The position numbers and the translations under genes were made by a program. The notes beneath the pieces were generated by a model that was not told the origin of the DNA, ran no database searches, and worked only from the letters and a program-made list of their open reading frames with translations. This document shows positions 44,301 to 54,483 of a DNA stretch of 64,000 nucleotides, in pieces (within the stretch, counting starts at the first letter, position 1; each line of letters starts with the position of its first letter). This DNA is from Isoperla grammatica. Taxonomy: Eukaryota > Arthropoda > Insecta > Plecoptera > Perlodidae. The DNA is taken from positions 36,794,776-36,858,775 of the forward strand of contig OX246741.1 of assembly GCA_945910005.1 (NCBI GenBank), written 5' to 3'.

Positions 44301-46313
44301 CTGAAAATTCTTGGATTGTTGTGGGACCCTCGCTCTGATTGCTTCAGTTTTCACACTCTACCTTTCGAAGGTTGTGTCACCAAACGTTCCATACTCTCCT
44401 ACATTGCGCGCATATTCGACCCTCTCGGGTTTCTCACCCCTTTCCTCTCCTGGATGAAAGTGTTCATGCAATATCTCTGGCTCTTGCGCGTGGAGTGGGA
44501 CGAATCACTTCCGGAGTCGCTTTCTCAGACTTGGATCACTGCCATCGAAAGCGTGTCCAAGTTGAGTGATGTCAGTGTTCCGCGCCTCCTTGTTTTGAGT
44601 GACGCCACCTACCGGCTTGTGGGGTTTTGTGACGCCTCCGAGAAGGCCTATGCTGCTACTCTCTATTTGCACGTTGAGACGTGCTCGCAATCTCATGTCA
44701 GACTGTTGAGAGGCAGGAGCAAGGTCGCGCCCGTCAAGCTTCTCACTGTCCCGAAACTGGAGCTCAGTGGCGCATTGTTATTGTCTCGGGTGTTGAAAGA
44801 TGCCCTGCCCGCTCTCGAGTCCTTGCACATAGAAACAGTGTTGCTCTATACCGATTCCACGATCGTACTTGCCTGGCTCTCTACCCCCCCGCACCTGCTT
44901 AAGACTTTCGTCGCCAATCGAGTGGTTGAAATTCTTGAGACCACTTCTCCTCTGAACTGGTCGCACGTTCTTTCCGAAGAGAACCCTGCCGACTGTGCCT
45001 CTCGGGGACTTCTCCCCTTGGACTTGTTGAACCATCCCATATGGTTCTCTGGTCCCCCGTTCATGCGTTCGCCCCCCTTTACGTGGCCTCGCTCGGTCCC
45101 CTCGCGTGAACCTAGCCACGAGGTGCCTGAGCTGAAAGCGTCTCCCACAGTTCTGATCAGTCTTGATCCCGTTGTTGACCCTCTACTTGTTAAGCTGCAA
45201 AGCTTCTCCTCGCTCGTCAAAGCCAAGCGCGTGTTTGGTCACGTGGTACGCTTTTCCCGCATTTTGCTTGCTCGCCGAAGTCATCTTGCTTCCCCCACTG
45301 GCCCCCTGCTTCCGTTCGAACTTGAGGACGCGATGCGTTTGTTCGTACGCATCACTCAACGACATTATTTTGCCAACGAGTTCAAGCAATTGGAGAAACA
45401 CTCGCCCGTGTCTCACCGCATCGCCTCCCTCAAACCCTTCATTGACTCCCGTGGGTTTCTCAGGGTGGGCGGCAGACTTCACTACTCTTCACTTCCCGAA
45501 GACGCACGTCATCCGCTCTTGCTTCCCAAAGAAGCTCATCTGTCCGCACTCTTGTGTGATGCTTTTCATCTCACGTCATTGCACTCTGGCCCTCGCACTG
45601 TGCAAGCTCTCATTCAGCAGATGTATTGGATCGTTGCTCTACGCGGTTTATTGCGGCAACGCATTCGACGTTGCTTAACCTGTTTCAAATTCCGCGCCAA
45701 GCCTGTTCAGCCAATCATGGCTGAGCTGCCTGAACCTCGCGCTAAGCCTTCACGCGCTTTCCTCAACGTAGGCACTGACTACGCTGGCCCTTTCTCCGTG
45801 AAGACGAGTCCCCGCCGTAACGCCCCCATCGTCAAGGGTTATTTGTGCCTGTTCATCTGCATGGCCACTAAGGCTGTTCACCTAGAGTTGGTTTCGGACT
45901 TATCCACTGAAGCCTTCCTGGCATGTCTTGATCGGTTTCTCGCTCGTCGTGGCCTCCCCGCTCATATTTATTCCGACTGTGGTCGTAATTACGTAGGTGC
46001 TGCCCGTACGCTCCGCGAGATACACGATTCTCTCACCTTAGCTGAAACCACTATCGCTGACAAGCTCGCTCTACGTAATGTTCAGTGGCATTTCAACCCC
46101 CCTTACGCCCCTAATTTCGGTGGCCTATGGGAAGCTGGAGTGAAGTCCGCCAAACTACTTCTACACAGATTAATTAAGGATTCCTCCCTAAATTTTGAGG
46201 AGTATTCTACCCTGTTTGCACGTATTGAAGCCGTGTTGAACAGTCGACCTCTTTGTGCCACTTCGTTCGACCCCCTGGAAGGCCCTGATTACCTTTCCCC
46301 CGCCCACTTGTGA
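41394..46313 (+). CDS. Inner BEL/Pao Gag-Pol polyprotein
   Basis: This is a single long frame; translation probably starts at the ATG at 41475 (MVDITAEL), where gag similarity begins. The order is gag, then Cys/His knuckles (CPLCKALH, CFNCMGAH and CSVCHSTKHH, about 42515-42710), then an aspartic protease with DSG (near 42895). The reverse transcriptase has YIDDI (near 44105) and is followed by RNase H (FCDASEKAYAA, near 44625). The integrase has an HHCC finger and catalytic residues in TDYAGPF, YSDCGRN and GLWEAGV (about 45775, 45972 and 46128). The particle protein, protease and polymerase-integrase enable cDNA synthesis and chromosomal insertion. The frame stops early in the integrase C-terminal region because one base is missing compared with the outer copy. 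No env is present. Confidence 0.93.
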   Translation: MCYSVCGSYVRRTSLVFLTLSFAFPIIMVDITAELNKLVARREFIFASAQRTYTAFEKIKPEQVESHRPRFDELSVLKSDFQEIQMSIADLNTQVVLPAKPIEIDKVQESFETLFYAAKSRFLTADKLNQRPAVTQPGSLPASVKPSIALPVIDLPKFKGDICKWPEFYALFKSLIDDNKSLSNVQKLHYLKTSLSEIPLALISEFQIIEENYPLALQTLVSRYQNKRLLGSLYVHKILDFVSLKTSSYDGLQAFLKVHRNSVDSLKALNIPDLGDFLLLCLALAYLDTSSRKAFETKQSSNSTPEYKSLIDFVEDQSKVMELCAVGKNSVTSVKSSPPVKKVNTLMVSSDVSNLSSKPSYNDSSRNHAHTNVSTCPLCKALHSFYQCNDFRGLTVDQRYDTLRQLKRCFNCMGAHLRTQCSSTKFCSVCHSTKHHSMLHVDSTQSSADDTPVSDQGHQVPQTLSCQVRDSNPTHQTVILGTVRALISDAHGILHPFRAVIDSGSQISAITNSLVQRLGLKVKPATAQLSGVGQIHARVHGIVQCSIASRRSKQPAMHVNAHVLSTIADHLPTSSVSTEVIKRYHDLDLADDHFNVPGPIDFLIGADLYSDILCKTGNTIVGSKPAALNTVFGWVILGPVNSSEPAPESSYSFLAEANTPLEHTLRLFWETEEVSRPPSLDPLDSLAEELFIKTHSRDPCGRYSVALPFKPDCIMPGYNRDVALKNFVSLERRLKRDPPLHDTYHEFMSEYALSLHMQPAPQPSEYIIPHHCVHKVTSSTTKLRVVFNASSPDKRGVALNHVLLSGPKLQSDLPRVLTTFRVYPVALCADVRQMYRQILVHQDDRAYQHIFWRPEPSSPVIEYELNTVTYGLTPSAFQAQRVLQQLVKDEGAQYPLASRALTSNIYIDDIVSGASDLDEALALRAELQSITQCAGVELRKWASNSPDALSALPQDHLETPLVFSNDEQTLKILGLLWDPRSDCFSFHTLPFEGCVTKRSILSYIARIFDPLGFLTPFLSWMKVFMQYLWLLRVEWDESLPESLSQTWITAIESVSKLSDVSVPRLLVLSDATYRLVGFCDASEKAYAATLYLHVETCSQSHVRLLRGRSKVAPVKLLTVPKLELSGALLLSRVLKDALPALESLHIETVLLYTDSTIVLAWLSTPPHLLKTFVANRVVEILETTSPLNWSHVLSEENPADCASRGLLPLDLLNHPIWFSGPPFMRSPPFTWPRSVPSREPSHEVPELKASPTVLISLDPVVDPLLVKLQSFSSLVKAKRVFGHVVRFSRILLARRSHLASPTGPLLPFELEDAMRLFVRITQRHYFANEFKQLEKHSPVSHRIASLKPFIDSRGFLRVGGRLHYSSLPEDARHPLLLPKEAHLSALLCDAFHLTSLHSGPRTVQALIQQMYWIVALRGLLRQRIRRCLTCFKFRAKPVQPIMAELPEPRAKPSRAFLNVGTDYAGPFSVKTSPRRNAPIVKGYLCLFICMATKAVHLELVSDLSTEAFLACLDRFLARRGLPAHIYSDCGRNYVGAARTLREIHDSLTLAETTIADKLALRNVQWHFNPPYAPNFGGLWEAGVKSAKLLLHRLIKDSSLNFEEYSTLFARIEAVLNSRPLCATSFDPLEGPDYLSPAHL

Positions 46314-46666
46314 TTGGCACCTCACTTCTCGCACCTCCTGAAACAGCTATCGCCGAGTCCCCTTCTCACCTTTCTCGTTGGCATCGAGTCCGTCAGCTGC
46401 ATCAATCCTTCTGGACGCGTTGGTCCAGAGAGTATCTACATACGCAAATGCAGCGTGGGAAGTGGGTGCGCGCGTGTCCTAATCTCAAGGTCGGTGACGT
46501 CGTCTTCGTGTTGGAACCCGCCACTACCCCTTTATCTTGGCCTATTGGCAGGGTGGTTCAGGTGTGCCCTGGTAACGACAACGTCGTCCGAGTCGCGTCC
46601 GTTCGCACGTCTAAAGGAGTGTTCACCCGACCGGTGAACAAGTTAGTTAACCTCCCCTCTCTTTAG
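46310..46666 (+). pseudogene. Inner BEL integrase C-terminal tail, out of frame
   Basis: This frame carries the end of the integrase (WHRVRQLHQSFW, then KVGDVVFV, ending FTRPVNKLVNLPSL) and matches the last 118 residues of the outer copy. It is one base out of register with the main ORF, the junction lying at the CACTTG of about 46305-46310. Whether this is a real mutation or an assembly error is unknown. Confidence 0.88.
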
Positions 46667-46764
46667 TCGTTCGTTGCGGAGTGTAGTTAGATTTAGTTTT
46701 GTAGTTCTTAGGTTGTTATTTCTCATTGTTCTATCTAAAATTGGTCTATTTCAGGTGGGCGGTA

Positions 46765-47257
46765 TGTTCGCGCCATTTATTCGTCGCTGGTGATATGTAT
46801 TTTCTCGGTGTTGGTATACCTGTCTATTTATTTTCATATGTTTCGATTTTCGACCAATCACGTAATCTCTTACAGTTTTCCCGTTTAAAGCCCGTTTGCA
46901 TTATCTCTTATCTCGTTAGTAGTGTCCCAGTCTCCGACCTCGTCGGTCACGTCTGTATTATTCGAGTCTCGACCTCGTCAAGTTGGTTTTCTCTCTCGTT
47001 TTCTCTCTCGTGCGCCAAGACTGCTTCCTCGCTGCTGCATGTCCTGGGTTCGATCGCCTTCCAGGCATTTTCATCTTTCCTTCTTTGCTCTTCTAAACTC
47101 GAGTTTCTTTCTTCTATCTCTCTCTCACGACGGCCACTTTCCGCCAGTCGCTATTATCAATGCTTCGTCACCTTTCGAACATCATTGGGGTAAGTTTTCA
47201 ATCAAATATTTACAGTCCACTAAAAAACTCCTCGGAGTGAGCACCCCGGCTCAAACA
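46765..47257 (+). repeat. Inner BEL, right LTR (493 bp)
   Basis: It is preceded by the polypurine tract GGTGGGCGGTA and ends CTCAAACA. It has the same length as the left LTR. GTGTT follows at once, then the outer gag frame resumes. Confidence 0.93.
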
Positions 47258-47262
47258 GTGTT

Positions 47263-47730
47263 TGAAAGTTTTGAGACAGTTTTGTACGCAGCACAATCTC
47301 GTTTCCTTGGTGCTGTCAAATTTAGTGAAAATAGCGCTACACCCGCGGATGTGGCTACAGCTTCTCCTAAAAATTATATTAACCTACCAACAATCGATCT
47401 TCCCAATTTTTCGGGAGATATTTCGCAATGGACCGAATTTTATTCTCTTTTCAAATCCCTAATTGACGGAAATGATTCACTCGACAACATACAAAAGTTT
47501 AATTACTTGAGAACTTCGTTGTCAGGCGCTGCTCTGACTACTATTTCCGGTTTTCAAATCTCCAATGAAAACTACCCTCTCGCCTTTCAGGCGCTGATAT
47601 CCTGTTATCAGAATAAACGTTTGCTGGCTACTTTGTATGTGCAGCAACTGCTGGACTTCACACCTCTGAAATCTGCGTCACATGCTAGCTTGCAAAGTTT
47701 TCTCAGCGTGCATCGTAACGCGATTGATGC
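47263..47730 (+). pseudogene. Outer BEL gag, middle fragment
   Basis: This gag segment (FETVLYAAQSRFLG, then LPNFSGDISQWTEFYSLF) aligns collinearly with the inner gag. It directly continues the frame cut at 40760. It ends at the histidine-rich VHRNAID segment, where a tandem-repeat insertion begins at about 47731. Confidence 0.85.
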
Positions 47731-48224
47731 GAATGAGTTAATTGTTTTTGGATACCATCTTGGAAAATGGCCTATTTGTGGTTAAACCGACAGGCACATG
47801 ATAAAATGGTAATAAAAGCAAACAACGAACTTTTAGAGAACTGTCGTTTAAAAAAGTTAAAGTGAAAGTCGGACGAACAGGAACAGAGTTATAAGCAGTT
47901 AACTGGTTTGGACCCCATCTTGGAAAATGGCGTATTTGAGGCCAAACCGACTGGCACATGAAAAAACGATATCAATATTAAACAACGTACTTTTAGAGAA
48001 CTGTCGTTTAAAAAAATTAAATTGAAAATCGGACGAAAAAGAACAGAGTTATAAGCAGTTCATGGTTTTGGACGCCATCTTGAAAAATGGCGTCCTGCAT
48101 GGAATGACAGCGTGTCTCCTCATCTTAAATCAATCTTTATGCTATAAAGAACAACTGTGCAAAGCGGCACCTTCTTATCCAGATTTGCAGTATTCTTCTC
48201 AATCATCGTCTGAACCGCGGCCAC
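47731..48224. repeat. Insertion with a 160-bp-period tandem repeat in outer gag
   Basis: About 490 bp are absent from the inner homologue. Three units begin near 47749, 47908 and 48069, each with CCATCTTGGAAAATGGC and, in the first two, AGAACTGTCGTTTAAAAAA. The last part (48110-48224) is a non-repeated stretch. No terminal repeats or target duplication are evident, so its origin is unknown. Confidence 0.75.
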
Positions 48225-48888
48225 TAGAATTATCCGACCTAGGTGATTTTTTGTTACTCTCGTTGACCTTGGCTAAGCTCGACAGTTCAACTCGTAAAGC
48301 ATTCGAGAACAAACAGTCTTCCCACACTACTCCTAATTACAGTTCGGTGAACAGTCACGCACGTTAGAATTATGCTCTGTAGGTAAACCTACTGCCAGTC
48401 CTACCAAGGTTTCTTCCCCTGTGAAGAAACTGAATTCATTTATCGCTACTAAAGAAGCCAGCCCCTCTTCTGGCTCGGGACGTGAGCGCTCTGAACCCTC
48501 GCGCTCCGACGCCAACTCATCTTGCCCCGTGTGTAAATCTTGTCACACGCTTTATAAGTGTGAGACATTCCGCAAGCAATCCATTGATGACAAGTATCAC
48601 ACCTTGCGCCAATTGCGACGCTGTTTCAATTGTCTCGGCGCTCACATGAAGTCGCAGTGTTATTCAAAGAACGCCTGCTCCACCTGCGGAAGTAAGCATC
48701 ATCACTCTTTTTTACACTCCACGAGTACTTCCGCGTACCAGGACAATTCATATGGCAGTGTTCCCTTAGCTCGTGACGTCAATCTCTCTCATGACGTCAG
48801 CTCATCCTCTCAAGAAGCCGGTCCCTCGAATCGCGTTCTCTCCTGTCATCTCCGGGACACCACGCGCAGCCAACCTACTGTGCTGTGA
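48225..48888 (+). pseudogene. Outer BEL gag C terminus with zinc knuckles
   Basis: It resumes at LSDLGDFLLLSL, matching the inner copy, then suffers a frameshifting deletion near 48340. The frame from 48421 carries CPVCKSCH, CFNCLGAHMKSQC and CSTCGSKHHH. It ends in a TGA (48886-48888) exactly where the inner protein reads through into the protease region. Confidence 0.85.
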
Positions 48889-50710
48889 GGCACCGCACGC
48901 GCTCTCATTCAAGATTCTCACGGACAATTTCAACCCTTTCGCGCGGTGCTGGATCCCGGCTCGCAAGTCTCTGCCATATCTCAGTCGCTGGTCAGGAAGC
49001 TGGGCCTGAAAGTTGAACCTACACACTTCGAGTTATCGGGAATAGGCCTTGCTGCTACTCAAGCACGTGGCACTGTACAGTGCTCCATTACCTCGCGCCT
49101 CTCCTCTCTCAAAACACTCATGGTTCGAGCTCTTGTTCTGCCGAACTTAACCAGTCACCTGCCGACCAGTGAAGTATCCTGTGACGTTTTCCAACGTTTC
49201 CAAGGAATGTGTCTTGCAGACAACCGTTTCTGCTCCCCGGACCGAGTAGACTTTCTGTTGGGTGCCGATCTCTACCCCGAAATCTTGAATAGGGCAGGTG
49301 ACACGATCCGCGGCAACAACCCTACGGCCTTTAACACCATGTTTGGCTGGGTTGTCATGGGACCAACTCAGTCCAAGGAACCACCTTCCGACCCTCCTGT
49401 CTCTCTCTTTGTGTGTTCCTCTAGCCTCGAGCGCAACTTGCGCTTATTCTGGGAGGTAGAAAAAGTTCCTCGTCCCCCTGAAGAAGATCCTGAAGATCAA
49501 TGGTGTGAACGTCACTTCAAGGACACCCACTCACGTGACGCGTGTGGACGCTACTCAGTAGCTCTTCCCTTCAAACCGTCGCGTCCCTCACTCGGAAGCA
49601 ACCGTGAGGCCGCACTCCAGAGCTACCTGAGTTTAGAGCGACGTTTGCGACGCAATCCTCAGCACAACGCTGCTTATCAAGTGTTCATGCAAGACTATGA
49701 ACAGGCCCAGCATATGCAGCACGTCTCTTCCCCTGCCAGCTATATCATTCCACACCACTGTGTCCACAAACTCACGAGCTCCAGTACCAAGCTGAGAGTT
49801 GTTTTTAACGCCTCTTCACCGGACCAAGATGGCGTCTCTCTGAACCAACTCCTACTCAGTGGACCGAAACTCCAACGTGACCTCTCCAGTGTTATCACTT
49901 CTTTCCGAACCCATTCTATCGTCATCTGTGCGGACATTCGTCAAATGTATCGCCAGATCCTCGTCAGCTCCTCGGATCGGGCCGTCCAACACATTTTTTG
50001 GCGACCTTCCCCCAGTTCTCCCGTCCTAGAATACGAGCTCAATACAGTCACGTACGGGCTAACTCCCTCTGCCTTCCAAGCCCAACGTGTTTTGCAGCAA
50101 CTGATGCGTGACGAAGGAGAACAGTTCCCTCTGGCTGCACATGCCCTCTCGTCGCATACCTACATAGATGACATCGTGTCTGGCGCTGAAACTCTCTCTG
50201 AAGCCATCGCCCTCCAGAAACAGTTGCAAGCTCTCCTTGCGCGCGGCGGCTTCGAGCGTCGTAAGTGGGCGAGCAACAATCGCATGGCTTTGGCCGCTCT
50301 TCCTGAAGACCATCTCGAGACTCCACTCGTGTTCTCTAACGAAGATGAAGGCATCAAGATCCTCGGCCTACTGTGGAGCTCCAACTCGGATGATTTCTCT
50401 TTTCTCACCGTACCTTTCCAAGGAACTGTCACAAAACGTACGGCATTGTCCTACATCGCACGCATCTTCGATCCTCTGGGGTTTCTCACACCCTTCGTTT
50501 GCTCAATGAAGATCTTCCTCCAACAACTATGGCTGTCCCAGGTGCAGTGGGATGATGCGCTTCCCGATCATCTCTCTCACAACTGGCTCTTGGCAGTCGC
50601 TGAAGTTCCCGCCCTTGCCAACTTTCATGTCCCTCGCGCCTTCCCTCGTGTTGGCCACTCTCATCGTGTCGTCGGCTTCTGCGACGCCTCCGAGAAAGCC
50701 TACGCAGCTG
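48889..50710 (+). pseudogene. Outer BEL protease, reverse transcriptase and RNase H start
   Basis: This is in frame with the preceding fragment after the TGA. The protease site reads LDPGSQVSAI where the inner copy has DSG, so the catalytic D-S/T-G triad is altered. The reverse transcriptase is otherwise well kept (VICADIRQMYRQ, YIDDIVSGA near 50160, FDPLGFLTPF). The RNase H start FCDASEKAYAA is cut at about 50710 by a MITE. Confidence 0.87.
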
Positions 50711-50962
50711 GGCCTGGATTCACAAAGATGCCTAACTCTAAGTTGTCCTAAGTTAGGCAAATCCTAGATAGATAAATCAAGATAAATCATCCTTGGGTAT
50801 TACTGCACATTCACAAATACAATATTATTAGTTAAATTGTTGTTATATAACTATATTGTATCTTTAGGACATTGCAGAGCGATATATGCGTGATTAATTT
50901 CACTAAGATTTGCCTAAACTAGGACGTCTTAGCACTAGGCACTTTTGTGAATCTGGGCCCAG
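50708..50962. mobile_element. MITE of about 250 bp inside outer BEL RNase H
   Basis: The two ends are inverted copies over some 55-60 bp with mismatches: the left begins CTGGGCCTGGATTCACAAA and the right, read on the opposite strand, begins CTGGGCCCAGATTCACAAA. The core is AT-rich and non-coding. RNase H coding is contiguous on either side when compared with the inner copy. The target duplication is not clear. Confidence 0.8.
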
Positions 50963-52981
50963 TGCTGTATCTGCAATCACAGACCAGCCCTTCCACCTGT
51001 GAAGTTCGTCTCGTGCGCGCGAAAAGCAAGGTCGCCCCAGTTAAACCCCTGACTATTCCGAAACTGGAACTATCGGCTGCTCTCCGGCTCACTAGTTTGC
51101 TACGTGACACCTTGCCTTCGCTGCTCCCCCTTGTCTCAAGCTCTGTTCATCTCTTCACCGACTCAGGAATCGTGCTTGCCTGGTTGTCCACTCCCCCTCA
51201 TCGCCTCAAGACCTTCGTCGCCAACCGCGTCGTCGAGATGCTTGAGAGCACTTCCCCTGTCGACTGGCATCACGTATCGTCCGAAGAAAACCCTGCCGAT
51301 TGCGCATCTCGTGGTTTGACCCCGACTCAGCTCCTTGAGCACCCTCTGTGGCTCTCTGGTCCGAACTTCCTTCATGCTGTTCAAAAGTTGTGGTCTCGGC
51401 CATCACCCTCATTCGACTCCCGTGAGGAGTTGCCCGAACTGAAGCCTTCAGTACACGCATTCGTAGTGCACGTCGACGATTTGGACCCTCTGCTAGAGAA
51501 CTTCCGGAAATTCTCCACACTTCTTAAGGCACAGCGTGTGTTCGCCTGGGCGTTTCGCTTCGCTCGCCTCCTTCTCGCGAGACGCTCACATGCTTCCCCT
51601 CTCCGTGGTTCTGTCACTCCACTCGAGCTCAAGGACGCTCTGGATCTCTTTCTACGTCTCACTCAACATCACTTTTACGCCCCGCAAAATTCGCCAGCTG
51701 AGCCAGGAGCGTCAAGTGTCCTCCAAGCTCGCTTCTCTCAAGCCCTTTCTCGACCCCTCCGGGTTTCTCAGGGTGGGCGGTAGACTACGTCATTCTTCCC
51801 TTGCTGAAGAAGCTCGTCACCCCCTCCTTCTCCCTAAGGAGGCGCACTTGTCGGTGCTCATTTGCGATCACTACCACAAGATTTCTCTCCATTCCGGCCC
51901 TAGAACTGTTCAAGCGCTGATTCAACAACTTTATTGGATCGTGTCTCTGCGTGGCTTGCTTCGACAGCGCATCCATCGTTGCCTCTCGTGCCACAAGTTC
52001 CGTGCAAAGCCCTTGCAACCTCAGATGGCTGATCTTCCCGCCCCTCGCGTGAAGTGCTCCAGGGTCTTCTCCCATGTCGGGACCGACTATGCCGGGCCCT
52101 TCATGGTCAAAACCAGCATGCGTCGGAACGCACCACTCACCAAAGGCTACTTGTGTGTGTTCGTATGCATGGCCACCAAAGCGGTGCACTTGGAGATGGT
52201 ATCTGAGCTATCCACTGAAGCTTTCCTGGCCTGCTTCGATCGTTTTCTTTCTCGGCGGGGCCTTCCTGCTCATGTGTATTCCGACTGCGGGCGGAACTAC
52301 GTTGGAGCAGCCAGACATCTGCGTGAAGTGCACGACTTTCTCTCTCGCGCGGAAGAACCCCTCTTCAGTGCTCTCGCCGTCCGCCAAGTCCACTGGCATT
52401 TCAATCCTCCCTACGCTCCTAACTTCGGAGGCCTCTGGGAAGCGGTGGTAAAATCCACGAAGTCTTTATTGTATCGTCTCATTGGAGACAGCTCCCTTAC
52501 ACATGAAGAATATACCACCCTCTTTGCACGCATTGAAGCCGTGCTCAACAGCCGCCCTCTATGCGCCCCCTCCGCGGACCCCCTCGAAGGAGTCGACTAC
52601 CTCAGCCCCGGGCACTTTCTGATAAGCGCTCCCTTGCTTGCTCCCCCCGAGCATCTCTCTGACCCTGACGTCAATGTCAGACCCCTTGCTCGTTGGCACC
52701 GTGTTCGGCAAATCCATCAATCGTTTTGGAACCGCTGGAGCGCGGAGTACCTCAACACTTTAATGCAAAGGAACAAGTGGGTTCGTGGTAGTCCTAACCT
52801 TAAAGTGGGAGATGTCGTATTCTCACTCTCGGCATCTACTTCCCCCCTTTCCTGGCCGATCGGCCGAGTGGAAGCTCTCTTTCCCGGTCGTGACGGTGTT
52901 TCCCGCGTCGCCTCTGTTCGTACGGCGTCCGGGGTTCACACTCGACCAGTCAACAAACTGGTCACGCTCCCCTCCACCTAG
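50963..52981 (+). pseudogene. Outer BEL RNase H remainder and integrase
   Basis: Coding resumes at VLYLQSQTS and runs through the RNase H. A frameshift near 51680-51690 moves the frame to that of 51536-52981, which carries the integrase: the HHCC finger region (RRCL..., here HRCLSCHKF), TDYAGPF, YSDCGRNYVGA and GLWEAVVKS. It ends FSLS...PVNKLVTLPST. The catalytic D, D and E are retained. The polypurine tract follows about 100 bp on. Confidence 0.87.
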
Positions 52982-53098
52982 GTGCGAAGGAGCTTCTCGT
53001 ATCGTTTCTTCTTTCGTTTTTACTTGTTAGATCAGTTTCGGTTTGAGTTCTCGTTTCTTGGAAAAAAATGATTTTCTTTCATTTTTTGGTGGGCGGTA

Positions 53099-53573
53099 TG
53101 TTCACGCCTACCTCCCTAGTTTGTAGTTAATTTCATATATTGTTTAAGTCACTCTTCCGGTTGTTGACGTCACGTCCTTCTACGCCCTTCGCTCTTATCT
53201 CCATTTCCCCTACCCCTTGTTACGTATGCATGTTTTCGTGTGTGAGCTGCAATTGTGCAGTCAGACCAGTCTGGTTTCATCTCTCCTACGTGCCTGTCAT
53301 CTCGCCTTCGAACCGCTTGCGGACTCCGAGCATCGAGCTCACCCATTGTCTACGCGCTGCTGCTTGTGGTTCGAGCCTCTCTTGAGGCGTTTTTCTTACT
53401 CTTTCTTTCTTCTCCTTTCAACCCTGGGTTCTTTATTCTTTTCTTTACCTAGCAAACAACTAGTCTCTGCACTTCGGCATCACACTATTCTCCACCTCAC
53501 TGCACTCTCGGCAAGTTCATTCAAAATATACAGTCCACTTTCAGTTCTAATTATACAATCTTTTCTTTTTTAT
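53099..53573 (+). repeat. Outer BEL, right LTR, 3' end truncated
   Basis: It starts TGTTCACGCC as in the left LTR and matches it to about 53573. The last 25-30 bases, ending GCGCTAACA in the left LTR, are replaced by AT-rich DNA leading into a TA microsatellite and a Penelope-like element, which explains the missing right-hand target duplication. Confidence 0.85.
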
Positions 53574-53612
53574 TTTCTATATTACTCCACATATATATAT
53601 ATATATATATAT

Positions 53613-54190
53613 ATGTTGGAGAGGGTTTTTGGGTATTAGTCCACGTTTTGTGAGGAGGTTGTTTTTTCACATACCTTCTTTCACAACGTTTCGCCGACAA
53701 ATGTTGCGGCATCATCAGGTGACAGGTCCGGGTCGCGTGTGTTGTCGTCGCGAACGCCTGGGCTCGACTGTACCGGGAGTGTTGCAATCCTTGTGCACGT
53801 CATGCACCGCACCGATCACAGCGCTCGGTGGAGACTGCCTGGCGGTGCAAGCGGTAACTAGTTGCAGTGGCGCACTGCTCGTGCACAATCTTGCTCTGCT
53901 CCTGGTCAAGGGAGGAGCGATGACGTTGTTGTTGTCACCCTGGTTTGAGACACCCGGAGCCCTTGAAGCGAGTGTCTCATCCCTATGCGGCAAGCGGTGC
54001 GTCGTGTCCGAGTTGTTATCACTTGTCATGTGTTCACCGCTGATGTTAGGTTCCTCTTCCATGTCCTTGATTTGTAAGGCGGTTAAAACCGGGGACCATG
54101 TAGCCGAGAGGCTGCGGCTATCATTTTGTTTATTCATGCAGTAGGGTCTCTTCTCGATTTCAATCGCCTCTCTGACGATTCTAGGGTTAA
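53613..54190 (-). repeat. Penelope-like element: inverted copy of its own 3' end (left arm)
   Basis: These 578 bp are the inverse complement of 54947-55524 (x pairs with 109137 minus x) with very few differences. The arm therefore encodes the C-terminal tail of the element on the minus strand. Penelope-like elements are known to insert with terminal repeats of their own sequence in direct or inverse orientation. TA microsatellite DNA abuts the arm. Confidence 0.92.
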
Positions 54191-54483
54191 GGCCATATAG
54201 CAGAGAAGAACTGGTCAGTTTCCTCATCCACCTAAACAACCAACATCCCAAGGTTAAATTCACTATGGAGGTGGAGGAAAAGGGGAAAATTGCCTTCCTC
54301 GACGTACTAATAATTAAACGAGCCGACGGCAGCCTTGGGCACACAGTATATAGGAAGCCAACCCACACAGACAGGTAACTTAATGCTGCATCCCATCATC
54401 ATCCGGCGCAACTTGACGCACTAGCTAAAACGTTAGCTATCAGATCTAGAAGGCTGGCGGACGAGGAAAGTACTAAGGAAGAA

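Larger units (their letters stand above)
40761..47257 (+). mobile_element. Inner BEL/Pao LTR retrotransposon, nearly intact
   Basis: This is a complete element of 6,497 bp: left LTR 40761-41253, internal region, polypurine tract GGTGGGCGGTA (46754-46764) and right LTR 46765-47257. Both LTRs are 493 bp with TG...CA ends. The 5-bp target GTGTT is duplicated at 40756-40760 and 47258-47262. It interrupts the gag of the outer BEL element. The only coding lesion I found is a 1-nt frameshift near 46308. Confidence 0.95.
39712..53573 (+). mobile_element. Outer BEL/Pao LTR retrotransposon, decayed and multiply interrupted
   Basis: The order is left LTR 39712-40210, gag start, inner BEL element 40761-47257, rest of gag with a tandem-repeat insertion, protease, reverse transcriptase, RNase H with a MITE insertion, integrase, polypurine tract (GGTGGGCGGTA, 53088-53098) and right LTR from 53099. 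The coding sequence carries stops, frameshifts and two further insertions, so it is dead. The BEL/Pao class is shown by the RNase H-integrase order, the YIDDI polymerase box and the gag-pol arrangement without env. Confidence 0.9.
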
